Source of the DNA: Berghia stephanieae
Lineage: Eukaryota > Mollusca > Gastropoda > Nudibranchia > Aeolidiidae
Length of the DNA: 64,000 bases
Reading direction: 5' to 3'
Assembly: GCA_034508935.3 (NCBI GenBank)
Contig: CM067442.1
Span: 87,325,448-87,389,447, forward strand
The notes below the pieces were generated by a model. That model saw only the letters and a list, made by a program, of their open reading frames with translations. It made no database searches and had not been told where the DNA came from. Shown here in pieces: positions 10,463-21,464 of the stretch (position 1 is the stretch's first letter; every line of letters starts with the position of its first letter). A program made the position numbers and the translations under genes.

Positions 10463-12610
10463 CGTAAATAGATCGTTTGATACAAACAATCTGGCTGATG
10501 AGGCCTAGACAAAGCACCTGACATCTATGGTCAGAGTAGTCTAAAGTATAACGGCAGAAAACCGTGCCGGTGACAGGTGACTTAGTGCACACTACCCCCG
10601 GGCCAGGACAAAAGATTAAGCACCTAGAGTCCCGTAGGTCATTAGAGACGTAATGACAGTAAAAAAGGATGATCAATCCTGGACATATAAGCTATGTCCG
10701 GAACCTCACAAGAGGGTTCCCTGGCATTGACAAACTTTACCTATGCCTGCTCCAAACGCAAATACCACGAGCGAAACAGCATAGATCTACCTGAAAAATA
10801 AAAATAAAATATAACTATAGTATGACCCAAGCATTTGAGACACAAAACCGTCTCAAATGTCTAAAATATGAATGCCAAAAGAGCTAAAAAACGGCAGAAA
10901 ACCGTACCATTGATAGATGACTTGCTTAGTCAATACTATCTCCGGTCCAGGGCCAAAGGCTTAGGCAGCCAGAGTCTGGAAATGATGTGGGTCATACATA
11001 AAGATTGCTTGATACAAACAATCTGGCTGATGAGGCCTAGACAGAGCCTCAGACATCTAATGTCTGGGTTGTCTAACGTATAACGGCAGAAAACCGTGCC
11101 GGTGACAGGTGACTTAGTGCACACTACCCCCGGGCCAGGACAAAAGATTAAGCACCTAGAGTCCCGTAGGTCATTAGAGTCGTAATGACAGTGAAAAAGG
11201 ATGATCAATCCTGGACATAATATAAGGTATGTTCGGAACCTCACAAGAGGGTTCCTTAGCATTGCTATTTGTACCAATGACTATTCCAAACGCCAAAAAC
11301 ACGAGTGGAAATCTCATAGGTATCCCTATCCAAACCCAACAATCCCTATGCAGTGAGTAAATATCCAACAATTATAATATGTGCTACCTCACATGATGAA
11401 AAATTGAAATAAATGTTCTCTCACCTGTATGCTCCAGGCCCAAAGATTAAGCTTATGTAGTTCGTTAGAATAGTAACGACAGTAAGAAAGGATGATCGAT
11501 CCTGGACATAATATAAGCTATGTCCGGAACCCCACAAAGAGGTTTCATGTCATTGACAAATTATTCCTATGCCTGCCCCTAAACACAAATAGGACGAGCG
11601 AAGCACCATAAATCTACATCAAAATAAATAAATAAAAATAACTATTGTATGACCCAAACATTTGAGACACAAAACCGTCTCAAATGTCTAAAATATGAAT
11701 GCCAAAAGAGCTAAAATACGGCAGAAAACCGTACCGTTGATAGATGACATGCTTTGTCAATACTATCTCCGGTCCAGGGCCAAAGGCTTAGGCAGCCAGA
11801 GTCTGGAAATGATGTGGGTCATACATAAAGATTGCTTGATACAAACAATCTGGCTGATGAGGCCTAGACAGAGCCTCGGACATCTAATGTCTGGGTTGTC
11901 TAACGTATAACGGCAGAAAACCGTGCCGGTGACAGGTGACTTAGTGCACACTACCCCCGGGCCAGGACAAAAGATTAAGCACCTAGAGTCCCGTAGGTCA
12001 TTAGAGACGTAATGACAGTGAAAAAGGATAATCAATCCTGGACATATAAGCTATGTCCGGAACCTCACAAGAGGGTTCCCTGGCATTGACAAACTTTACC
12101 TATGCCTGCTCCAAACTCAAATAGTATGAGCGAAGCAGCATAGATCTACATCAGAGAGAAAAACTAACTAATGTATGACCCACGCATATGAGATAAAAAT
12201 CGTCTCAAATGTCTAACATATGAATGTCAAAAGAGCTCAAAAACGGCAGAAAACCGTACCATTGATAGATGACTTGCTTAGTCAATACTATCTCCGGTCC
12301 AGGGCCAAAGGCTTAGGCAGCCAGAGTCTGGAAATGATGTGGGTCATACATAAAGATTGCTTGATACAAACAATCTGGCTGATGAGGCCTAGACAGAGCC
12401 TCAGACATCTAATGTCTGGGTTGTCTAACGTATAACGGCAGAAAACCGTGCCGGTGACAGGTGACTTAGTGCACACTACCCCCGGGCCAGGACAAAAGAT
12501 TAAGCACCTAGAGTCCCGTAGGTCATTAGAGTCGTAATGACAGTGAAAAAGGATGATCAATCCTGGACATATAAGCTATGTCCGAAACCTCACAAGAGGG
12601 TTCCATAGTC
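10463..12610 (+). repeat. Higher-order tandem array of hairpin-dense units
   Basis: Long units begin near 10866, 11693 and 12218 (TGAATG[C/T]CAAAAGAGCT), giving spacings of about 827 and 525 bp. A partial unit lies at 10463-10865. The 827-bp unit contains an extra shortened half-unit at about 11250-11640. Within the array cycle around the 11.69-kb unit the sequence is a succession of perfect stem-loops: ACATTTGAGAC/GTCTCAAATGT (11658-11687), ACGG/CCGT (11718-11732), GATTG/CAATC (11830-11850), GAGGC/GCCTC (11859-11877), GACAT/ATGTC (11879-11891), GTCATTA/TAATGAC (11997-12016), AGGAT/ATCCT (12025-12039), GGACATA/TATGTCC (12040-12058) and GGAACC/GGTTCC (12059-12079). Open frames of 65-113 codons recur with the unit but have no recognisable product. 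Confidence 0.85.
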
Positions 12611-13626
12611 TGGCGTGTTGCACCTATGACTTCTCCAAACGTGAATACACGGGTGAAGACAGCCGAGGTCTAACCATCAAAAAAATATTCCTCGAGAGAA
12701 AACAACTTTACACTGAACCCAAGACTAAATTAATCAATCCTCGGTGCTAATATAGTAATCCTATTTCATTCCTGTCCACTCGTACTAAACTGAATCTATT
12801 ATCATTAGAATATGCCCATATAAAAACAGATAGATATGTGTGTGTAATGGATAAAGCAGATACAGAATGTTTGTATACATATAATACACTAGTCAATTGT
12901 TAGTACCACTAACTGTTAGATTCTCTGTCATACTACCATAACAGTGTAAAGCTGAGAAAATTGATGATATACTAAGACCTTCTATCTTCTCACGTAATAA
13001 ACCATGCTAGCAGCTACAAAAAATCATTCTCCCACACTAGCATAGTAGGTATCGAGAGCAAAAAGCCTATGCTCCTCTCTTAGTAACGAAATACCGTAGT
13101 AATAAATTAAGGCTCCTGATTGAAAAAAGGTGCAAAATCATCAGTATAATATATGCCATCGTAAAAGCATCTAATGAAATATTGAACAATTGACACGTGT
13201 CTATGCTCCTGATAGAAAAACAAAAACAAACAAAAAACAAAAATGATATATCGTCATTATAATATGCCATCATAACAGCATATAATGAGTATTGAAAAAA
13301 TGTCAGTGTCTGTATATATAAACCAGTTCCAATAAATCATTGTTGTCATATTAGTCCTATATTAGGCATAGAGAAGACAAAATCTTGAAGTCTTCGTTCC
13401 AATCCTTTGTAACAAAAAACTGTGCTAAGATATGCCCCCTGAGTGAATGGAGGTCCACCATCATGGCATAAAGAAGAAACATATATAGTCTTGTGAGGGT
13501 GTGAGATGGCTTCGTTGTTAGAAATCATCAACAGACGCATTGCCAAATAGACTAGAAATTCTCCAAAGTAATCCGACCCTAAGGAAATGCGATCATATTA
13601 TAGACGGTCATATTTACAAATAAGAT
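12611..13626. other. Non-coding interior of the TIR-bounded element
   Basis: AT-rich, no gene. A local direct repeat (AATATATGCCATCGTAA..., ...ATAATATGCCATCATAA) recurs about 120 bp apart near 13145-13275. Confidence 0.4.

Positions 13627-13696
<70 letters not shown>
13627..13696. repeat. (TA)n tract at SINE 3' end
   Basis: About 68 bp of TA abutting the TATATAGCGC tail of the SINE at 13697. The microsatellite probably grew from the SINE's own tail. Confidence 0.9.
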
Positions 13697-13697
<1 letters not shown>

Positions 13698-14018
13698 CGC
13701 AAATCCACTAAATGTGTTCAGAGCGCTTTACAAAGGGTCACTGTCCAACAGCAACATTTAAAATGTAGAACGCTACTAGATGTCAATGATATTGGTCGAT
13801 ATTACCAAATTTCCCAGACAGCACGTTAATGGTCAAATACACATTTTACACCTGAGTAGGTGAGAGAAAGCAACAAGTATATAATATAGTAAATCATTGG
13901 GGAATGTGAAAAAAGAGCCTTTCCCGAGCACTCAACTATACCCCTAAGCAAGGCTGGAATCCGACACCTTCCGATGCGACCGCGAGTGTCATATCACAAG
14001 GCCACATAGCATAGCCGC
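13690..14018 (-). mobile_element. Diverged SINE, family 1
   Basis: Minus-strand copy, recognisable by the tail AGAGCGCTTTACAAAGGGTC (as seen on the + strand), the body and the degenerate head ending CACATAGCATAGCCGC. It has more substitutions and small indels than the other copies, so it is older. It lies within the 10.8-kb element. Confidence 0.8.
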
Positions 14019-14240
14019 ACATTATAAACATTTTGTCAATATTTTTTAATCCGCGGATAATTGGTTATGAGTAGATAATCGTTACAGGTCTAGCTCACAT
14101 AGCCTCCATCATAGTTTCTCACATGTCGGTAAAGAGAATAATAACTGGATAACAAGGCCCATAACTCATCCATTCTATGTTCCTCAGCATAATCATAAAG
14201 AGCCGATAGTAACCGAATTACCCCCTTCCAAAACGAACTT

Positions 14241-14892
14241 AACTCTTTAAGATTCAACCCGACAAAAACCGACAACGGCATAATATTCATGGGCGGGGTA
14301 GTCAAGACTGGCCTCAGTAAGTAAAATCCAATCGTTGTGAAGGAAATGACAGGCCCTGTCACTGCCGCAGGGTGTTTTCAGCTTTGATTTTTATAAATTT
14401 GCCGACAGAAAAGAAAATACGTTTCAGAAATTGCGATTTAAATCCTATTTTATTTGCGGGTGAAAATCATTGACATTGCACTTTGTTTGGTAAAAATCGG
14501 TAAAAAATTACGACTTTGGTGATGAAAAATGACTTTGAAGACAATTATTGTAAACTTTTAAAAATATTATGAATAATTTATAACTCCCTTATTTGTGGGT
14601 CGATTTTGTCATTCGAGATATCAATTTTATTGTAATAAAGAGATAGGAACTTCAGAGTTATTTTTTCTGACGCGAAATTATTACTTTGTAATTTTAGCAC
14701 CAAGAAAAATAGTCGGTAAATAAATTTGTTACACCTCTTTGATAGACCGCCGGGGTCCGTTCGTGTAGAATTGTGAATCAAGCATCTCAAAGTCTTCGAC
14801 CAATCACAGGCTATCTATCCAGCTGGCCGAAGCAAAGACGCTTCTCCCCGTCGATGTATTACGCTATTGTTATGCAAGGAATATAACACCTT
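14241..14892 (+). repeat. Internal direct repeat, copy 1
   Basis: Diverged duplicate of 16013-16599. Shared landmarks in order include AACTCT...AATTCAACCC, ATGGGCGG(G/A)GTAGTCAAGACTG, CTTTGTTTG(G/A)TAAAAATCGG, GATTATTGTAAACTTTTAAAA-type sequence, GAGATAGGAACTTCAGAGT and TATTGTTATGCAA at the end. No coding product recognised. Confidence 0.85.
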
Positions 14893-16012
14893 ATGGAGTA
14901 GGCCTAAAAGCTAAAATCTAAAAGTAAAAAACATAATTCTGAGGAATTTGAAAGTCACATTGCTGAAATCAGCTTGAAAAAAGAAGTACATTGGTCTTTG
15001 TTTCATAAAAATCGGTTGAAAACCAACTGTTTTACGAATAAATTTGATTTTAAAATTTGCTCTTGTTTATTTTAGCTTTTTTTAGCAACTTTTTTATTTA
15101 TCGGCCGATTTTCTTGATTTTTATATCATTCTTTATATCTCAAAGAGACGAGATCAGTGATTTACTTTGTTTGTTTCAAATGTAACTAGAACATAATTTG
15201 GCTTTTTTACCTATCGACCATGCCTGGATAATTTATTCAACAACGTGGCGATGTGACGCAACTATTCCATGGCCGTCTTCCACTGCATCGACGATGATTC
15301 AATTCATTGTTGACGGCTGTGGACACGTGAGCTGCCAGAACGACCAATCGTTGAAGGGTCAAGATGCTCAGTAGCCAATCGTTCTTCGGTCAAAAAACTT
15401 ATGAACTCACGAGAACAAAAGTTTGAAATTTGGTGATGGACGGACCTATGAAATCGTTTCTGGGCGGAGTTTAGCCATGAGTGACCGTAGAAAACGAAAA
15501 GGCGACTACAGATATCAAAGAGTAGGCTTATATAATCAAAGGATGTCTACATGATTGACATGGCCATATAAGGAACTCATTATCTACTCCCCCAAAAAGA
15601 ATCTGAACACGAGAGGGTTAAGCCAAAACATGTGAGAACCTCATGCGACGATAGAGCTGCTAGCAAGGCCTTCGTATAGATGTCGCTGGCTGCTAGCCAT
15701 AGATGTCAGAAGATATGCCCCATTAAAAATATAGATAACGATTAAAAAATCGCCATTCTTCCCCCGAAGCCAACGGCACATAATAACAACGAAAAACCAT
15801 AATTATTATTGCCTAAGAATTATGGTTCCAAAAATAAATAGCATCAAAGGGTGTAATCTATTATACTGCAGTGCAATTGAAATAAATACACCGAAGTACT
15901 CTCAGGTTAGCCATATCGCCTCTTGTATAAACATTACATTATTCAACATCAACCAAGCAACTCCGCGCCATAAATGATCCCGCGCAGTCACAACAATAGC
16001 CAAGGCCGCTTT
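14893..16012. other. Non-coding spacer between the internal direct repeats
   Basis: No gene recognised. It holds GGGCGGAGTTTAGCCATGAG near 15463, a short echo of the repeat core. Confidence 0.35.
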
Positions 16013-16599
16013 AACTCTAAAATTCAACCCGCCAATAGCGACAACCACCAAATATCCATGGGCGGAGTAGTCAAGACTGTTCTCAATCAGTAAAACCTAA
16101 TCGTTGTGAAGAAAATGACAGGATTTCCAGTTTCGCAGGATGTTTCCAGCTTTGATTCAAAAAATTAAAACATGTAGATATGGATCCCATATTATCCGCG
16201 GGTGAAAATTATTAACTTTGTACTTTGTTTGATAAAAATCGGGAAAAAGGTTCGACTTTGATGATGAAAAGTGACTTAGATAAGGATTATTGTAAACTTT
16301 TAAAAGTACCTATTCTTATTATGAATAACTTGTAACTCCCTAATTTGTTGGTCGATTTTGTCATTCGTAGTATCAATTTTATTATAATAGAGAGATAGGA
16401 ACTTCAGAGTGGAAAAATGGTTGGTAAACAACAATGTTATATTCTTTGATCAACCGACACTGTCCATTCCTGTAGAATTGTGAGTCAAGCATATCAACGT
16501 GTTCGACTAATCACATGCTCTTTAACTGGCCGGCCGAAACAAAGACGCTACCTCCCGTCCCGGGATTACGTTATTGTTATGCAAAATATGTAACACCTT
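16013..16599 (+). repeat. Internal direct repeat, copy 2
   Basis: Second copy of 14241-14892, offset by about 1.77 kb at its start. Many substitutions and small indels indicate an old duplication. The open frame at 16515-16700 has no recognisable product. Confidence 0.85.
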
Positions 16600-18460
16600 C
16601 CGCACCACCAGAGGGTAGTTGCAATACCCAACGAGCGATGGAAGCGATGACATCAAAGAGCTACTCCACCACAGCGTTTGGATGGCTTTGCGAGATCTAA
16701 AAGCTATAACCGCGAAATGTCATGTTATTCCGACTCTTAGTAATATCGAAACGTCTCATCGTCTCATCTACTCAAAGTAAAGGGAGGGGGTGTCAATCGG
16801 ATTCAATAGTCTGAAGTCACGTCCGCCCAGCAAAGAAAATTGGCACTGTTTTTATTCTTCATTCTGGCTAGAACTTCACCTGTCATGTGATCCGAATGTA
16901 TAAAAGTAAAAAACATGATCAGTAGGTTACTATACGTATTCTATACGAGGGAAGTGACGTCACGACTGTTACCCTCCAGACGCGACTTACCGCAACACTG
17001 GCCATGGAAGCAAATGCATCTATCTAAATTCTACTTATAGTACTCAATGATGCCCTGGCATCTATCCCATCTATCATATTAAAATTAAGATATAAGCATC
17101 AAACGTATAGTAAATTAGGCACGGGTTTCGAAGGTTTCTATTCAGTGAGTAATTTATGATTAATTTTTGAGTAATTTCAACTATAAGGTAAGATACAGTG
17201 GGCAGAAAAGGCGTGTATTTTAGTTAATCACACACCATCAATACACAAATGCCACTTTTACTGACTTGACATTGAACACGCCCATATAGAATAGAAGGAG
17301 CCCCTAATTTTCACGTCTCCAACGTAGGTTACCGATAGTTTACATAGTTGAGCCTTGCGACTGTCCCCCAGGGGCGTGGCTATATTCCTCTACACTTACT
17401 GAGTGTCTATCCACAGACTACCGTCCTGTGTTATCTATGTGTCTATGTGGGAGGGGGGGGTGCTAAGTACCAGATACCACTAAGGATGCACGTTGCTAAT
17501 GAATATTAATTATATGGATAATTCTTCTTCAAACCCGTGACATCTGACCATGGCGTACTAAAAGAGTCATAGTAGGGCTATGCATCTGACTGATTAGATC
17601 AAGCCTCATAACATTCGCTGTGTTTGGCCGTCTATATCCCTCGAATCAGACCGCTCCAAAACTAAACCACACCCTTAGTCCCCGATATGGCCACACCCCT
17701 CATATTATGATTATGCCCATAGTTTGATGTGACAAATTATTGAAACAAGACTAATGTGAACCTCTGATGTTCTGTCCTGACGTAACTTATGTCATTTCCC
17801 GTGGATTCAGGAACATCCCTACCAGAAAAAGACGTGTGGAAATCACGTCTAAGACGTAATCAGTTCCTTTGAACCCCCTAAAACAGGGGACTGAGGAACA
17901 CTGATGATGCCGGGTTGTGCAATAATGTCCAACCGCGCCCTCATCGTATTGGTCCCCAAGTATGCTAAAATCTATTATCTAGCAGCCAAGTTCCTACAAC
18001 TAAACAATCCATGAGCAAAAACACCTAAAACATATAAATAACTAAATAGAACTCATCAAAATCATAACAACAATATCATATAGCAGCTACTGAATAGCTA
18101 TCAATTATATATATAAAAACGTAATAAAGATAAGAAACGGCGATGCTTGTATAATCATGGAAAAGGCAGGGTGTTAAATGAGGCAACTTACTCTCAATCT
18201 CCAGACACAGTGATTATACAAAATTAAATCAATGTAACGAATTATTTAAAACACGATACACAATAATCCACTGAAATACACTCAAGAATTAAACACATCA
18301 TTAACTTAATAAAAAATTACAAAAAGAAGTAAAGATTCCTACAATAGCTGGGTAGTATTAGTATTATAATTCTCGTCACCAATACGAGAGAGAGACCAAA
18401 AATGCGTGTGATCAGTTAGACGGAAAGATTCCAAGTGATCGGTAAATGGATGGTTCATCA
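16600..18460. other. Non-coding right part of the TIR-bounded element
   Basis: No gene. The last about 30 bp before the terminal repeat (GGTAAATGGATGGTTCATCA) are the inverse of sequence next to the 7.43-kb end. Confidence 0.4.
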
Positions 18461-18501
18461 CTCATATGAATTCACAATTCGACCAATTGTGTTGTAGAAT
18501 G
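18461..18501 (-). repeat. Right 41-bp terminal inverted repeat
   Basis: Exact reverse complement of 7712-7752. It ends GTTGTAGAATG and is followed by AAAAAGTCGCG. Confidence 0.9.
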
Positions 18502-18788
18502 AAAAAGTCGCGTCGTCATTTCCTCTTAACAACTCTCACAGCATCCAAAAAGTGATGAGCATCTGCCTTTTTCGTGTCATGACAACGTTGAATGGTAAAA
18601 GTAAAATATTTCCATTGGATACACTTAATTGAATAAGAAATGCAAGATTCAATTGATATTGTTGATGACTAAGAGTCTAGTCATTTAGATTTAATGTTAC
18701 TATCATAGGAATGTAAACTGACTTATGTCGCAGTCAGATCAACTCGGTGTAATAATGATGATACAAAAGAGAGAAAAAAATGATAATA

Positions 18789-18854
<66 letters not shown>

Positions 18855-19084
18855 ATAGCTTTACTATGGTGCATAACCATGACGATGTCATGCTCTATGC
18901 GCTTTACGTTGGCACCATTACATTAAATCATACATTAGTAACTATTATCTGATAACACACCTACTATCGATTGTCACACATACAAATATAACCGAAGTAG
19001 ACGTCTAGTACAATACAATAAAAGGCACTTTGCAAGATATTTCTCATAAAATAAATTATGTGTCAATCTAAATTTTTTTAATGG
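18502..19084. other. Gene-free stretch with (AAT)n microsatellite
   Basis: A run of AAT repeats at about 18783-18852. Nothing else recognisable. Confidence 0.6.
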
Positions 19085-19960
19085 TGATGTTTGGTGCATC
19101 TCTTACAGTTTTGGGGAGAGAAATGATCTCTCTTCATACGTTTTAATGGTATCCATTTGTGAACGGAGTGGCCTGGGCGGTTTTTAGGCATTTAAACAAT
19201 TTCTGAGGTAAGATGGGGCTTCATGGGTTATACATTTAAAACAGATCATGGCAATTTTATTTTTAAAACGTTCTTTTACTAGGAGCCAGTGAAGTTCATA
19301 CAGTAAAGGAAGAGAGTGTGCAAGCTTTTTTGTTTTGTTACCAATCTTGCATCACTTTTTTCATTTATCTGGAGTTTTGAAATTGTATCATATGTTATGC
19401 CAAACGGTAGAGCATTGCAATAATCTAGTCGAGACAGAATCAGTGTTGTTATGAGTGTTTGAGTAGCATTAAGAGTTAGATAATCACGGATAGATGAAAT
19501 TCATTTAAGTTGATAGTTCAATGATTTGCAAAGATTAGAAACCTGGCAGGACGTAAACCGACCAATCACGAAAAGTGTTTTAAAACATTGATAGATTTTA
19601 TGCCATGTCTATTTATATTCAGAACAACAGTGGGTTATGTGACTTGACTCTCTTTGACATTTCCAGAGCCTATAACCTACGTTTAATTTCAATCTTTTTA
19701 ATATTTTTAATATCCAATCTTTTACTATCGATACACACCTTTCTGTGTTAGTCACAAGTATGGGGGATATTTAATAAAATATCTGAATTGTACATTTGGG
19801 TACCGTCAGCGTAAAAGTGAAACTGCATCTATGGTCTGTGAAAATTTGCGACAAGGGTTGCGTGTATATAGAAATAAAACAGGACCAAAATTAAAGCCCT
19901 GGGGTAACCGCATAAAAGAGGAGTTGCTCTGGAAAAGCATTCATTTATTTTGATAACTTG
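19085..19960 (-). mobile_element. CR1/L2-type LINE fragment (RT)
   Basis: Read on the minus strand, the pieces are LPQGFNFGPVLFLYTRN, FHFYADGTQMY, then SCQVSNLCKSLNYQLKWIS, SRLDYCNALPFGITYDTISK and a LARLVTK-like segment leading to LLYELHWLLVKERFKNKIA and HEAPSYLRNCLNA. These are the standard RT landmarks of CR1/L2-group LINEs (GxPQGSVLGP, YADDTQLY, RLDYCNALLYG). The catalytic YADD reads YADG, and frames change, so it is inactive. It is truncated at the 5' end. Confidence 0.85.
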
Positions 19961-19974
19961 CTTTCTGTTACTTA

Positions 19975-20932
19975 GATACAATGTAAACCATGCCAGGGCA
20001 CTGCCTCAGATACCGAAAGTGATTTCTGCTTACTTGATTTAATGCCTCTTGGCTCCTGGCAAAGTATATGGCCTCAACAGCACTTTTCCATCTTCTTCTG
20101 TCCTTGGCACAGACATTTGGCTCACTCCAGGTGAGATTAGACACGCACACGTCTTGGTGAAGGCTTCTCCTCCAAGTCCGTTTTGGACGACCCCGTTTCC
20201 TCTTACCCTGCGGGTTCCATTCGATAGCCTGCTTGGTTATATTACAGGACTCCTTCCGCAGAGTATGCCCAATCCATCGCCACTTTCTGCGTCTGACCTG
20301 GACATTCATTTCCTCTTGGTTTGTTCTTGTCTAAAAGTTGGCGTTTTGCACTTTGTCAAACCATTTCAATATGAGGATTTGTCGAAGACAGCGGTTGACA
20401 AAAGTTTGTATCCTGGCTGATGTGGTCAAGGTTGATCGCCAAAATTCTAACCCAAAGAGCAGGACTGCTTTAACATTTGTGTTAAATATTTTAACCTTGG
20501 TGTTTGTGGATATGCTGGAAGCTTTCCATGTTGGCCTCAATATAACAAACGCCTGGCGCCCTTTCTTGATTCTAGCAATGATGTCTTCATTAGTTCCACC
20601 TGACTGATTGAATTAGCTGCCAATGTATAGAAATTCTCCAACATTTTCTATTGCTGTACCAGAGATAGTGATTTGGGATTTTTGTTTATTGGCAGCAGTT
20701 TTATCTTCTCTTCACTAGCCTTGAGATCAATTCGCTGAGCTGTTCCTCAAGGGCCGTTACTTTGTTCTGCATGTCCTGTAGGCGGTGTGAGAGGAGGGCT
20801 AGGTCATCTGCAAACTCAAGGTCTTCAAGTCTTTTTTCCATTGAATGTCATTGTTGGAATTGCCATATGCTGTCTTTGTTACCCAGTCCAATACCATAAG
20901 AAATAAAAGTGGGAATAGCAAATGGCCTTTTT
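19975..20932 (-). mobile_element. LINE fragment, same family as 2.8-3.6 kb
   Basis: The minus strand carries RRRKWRWIGHTLRKESCNIT, NPQGKRKRGRPKRTWRR (20309-19968), and upstream IFNTNVKAVLLFGLEFWRST and IQTFVNRCLRQILILKWFD (20540-20331). The RT part that matches the inverted segment at 2.8-3.2 kb continues to about 20925. It is 5'-truncated where the next SINE begins. Confidence 0.85.
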
Positions 20933-21195
20933 TTAAATTGAGCTTTTATATAGTGCAATATCCACAGCAACATTTAACATGAAGGACGGGACATGACGCC
21001 TGTCAGGCGATATTACAATTTTTCGGACAAAGACAACGCTGTTAACGGCCAGGTACTCATTTCACACCTGAGTACGGTGAGAGAATGTGAGTAAAGAGCC
21101 TTTTCCAAGGACTCAACTATGCGCCGAGCGCGAGGCTCGAACCCATGACCTTCCGATCCGAAAGCGAATGTCATACCACTAGACCACATAGCCGC
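20933..21195 (-). mobile_element. SINE, family 1, internally deleted
   Basis: The minus-strand head (GCGGCTATGTGGTCTAGTGG) and B box (GGTTCGAGCC) are intact. The 3' part lacks about 40 bp between the CCTACATGTTAAATGTTGC-type body and the TTTATATAGTGC tail. It abuts the 5' end of the LINE fragment at 20932. Confidence 0.9.
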
Positions 21196-21464
21196 ACTAA
21201 CTTCTTGCATCATGTCTCGTTTTTCATGGTGCTATTGGCTTAGGAGCCCTTTTTAAGCGTCTTGAGCACACTCCGTGGATGTTGCCCTATATCAATGTTT
21301 TAGTGAGTTATTTATTTTAGAATCTGTGTATATTATTGTGTGTAGGAGGGGGGGGGGCATGTGCGTTTTGAATTTTAAAAAGGTGTACTCACGTAATTGG
21401 GACTTACGATAGATCTATGAAAAAGAGATCCATTTGTCGAACTTCCTCTATATAAAAACTAGTA
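21196..21464. other. Short gene-free stretch
   Basis: Includes a G tract near 21348. Nothing else recognised. Confidence 0.3.

Larger units (their letters stand above)
7712..18501. mobile_element. Unclassified 10.8-kb TIR-bounded non-coding element
   Basis: The two ends (7712-7752 and 18461-18501) are perfect 41-bp inverted repeats, starting CATTCTACAACACAATTGG. Each contains the internal palindrome CACAATT-GGTCG-AATTGTG. Between them I find no open frame with a recognisable product. The interior holds a 52-bp tandem repeat, a hairpin-dense higher-order array, a duplicated segment of roughly 600 bp and one SINE. No clear target-site duplication is seen, and the left boundary could instead be the related end at about 7431. 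It could be a giant non-autonomous DNA transposon, a foldback element or a palindromic locus. No transposase is seen to place it in a superfamily. Confidence 0.6.

Noticed and set aside
11826-11895. CTGATGAG within a three-hairpin stretch, as in a hammerhead ribozyme core
   Set aside because: The second conserved core segment (GAAA) and a cleavage site in the right place are absent in all units, so no hammerhead is claimed.
10868-12560. Recurring open frames of 71-113 codons in the hairpin array
   Set aside because: They recur only because the DNA unit recurs, occur on both strands, and have no recognisable protein features.
7712-18501. Polinton or other large capsid-bearing element
   Set aside because: Size and inverted ends might suggest it, but no polymerase, integrase, capsid or ATPase coding trace is visible and the termini are not of that type.
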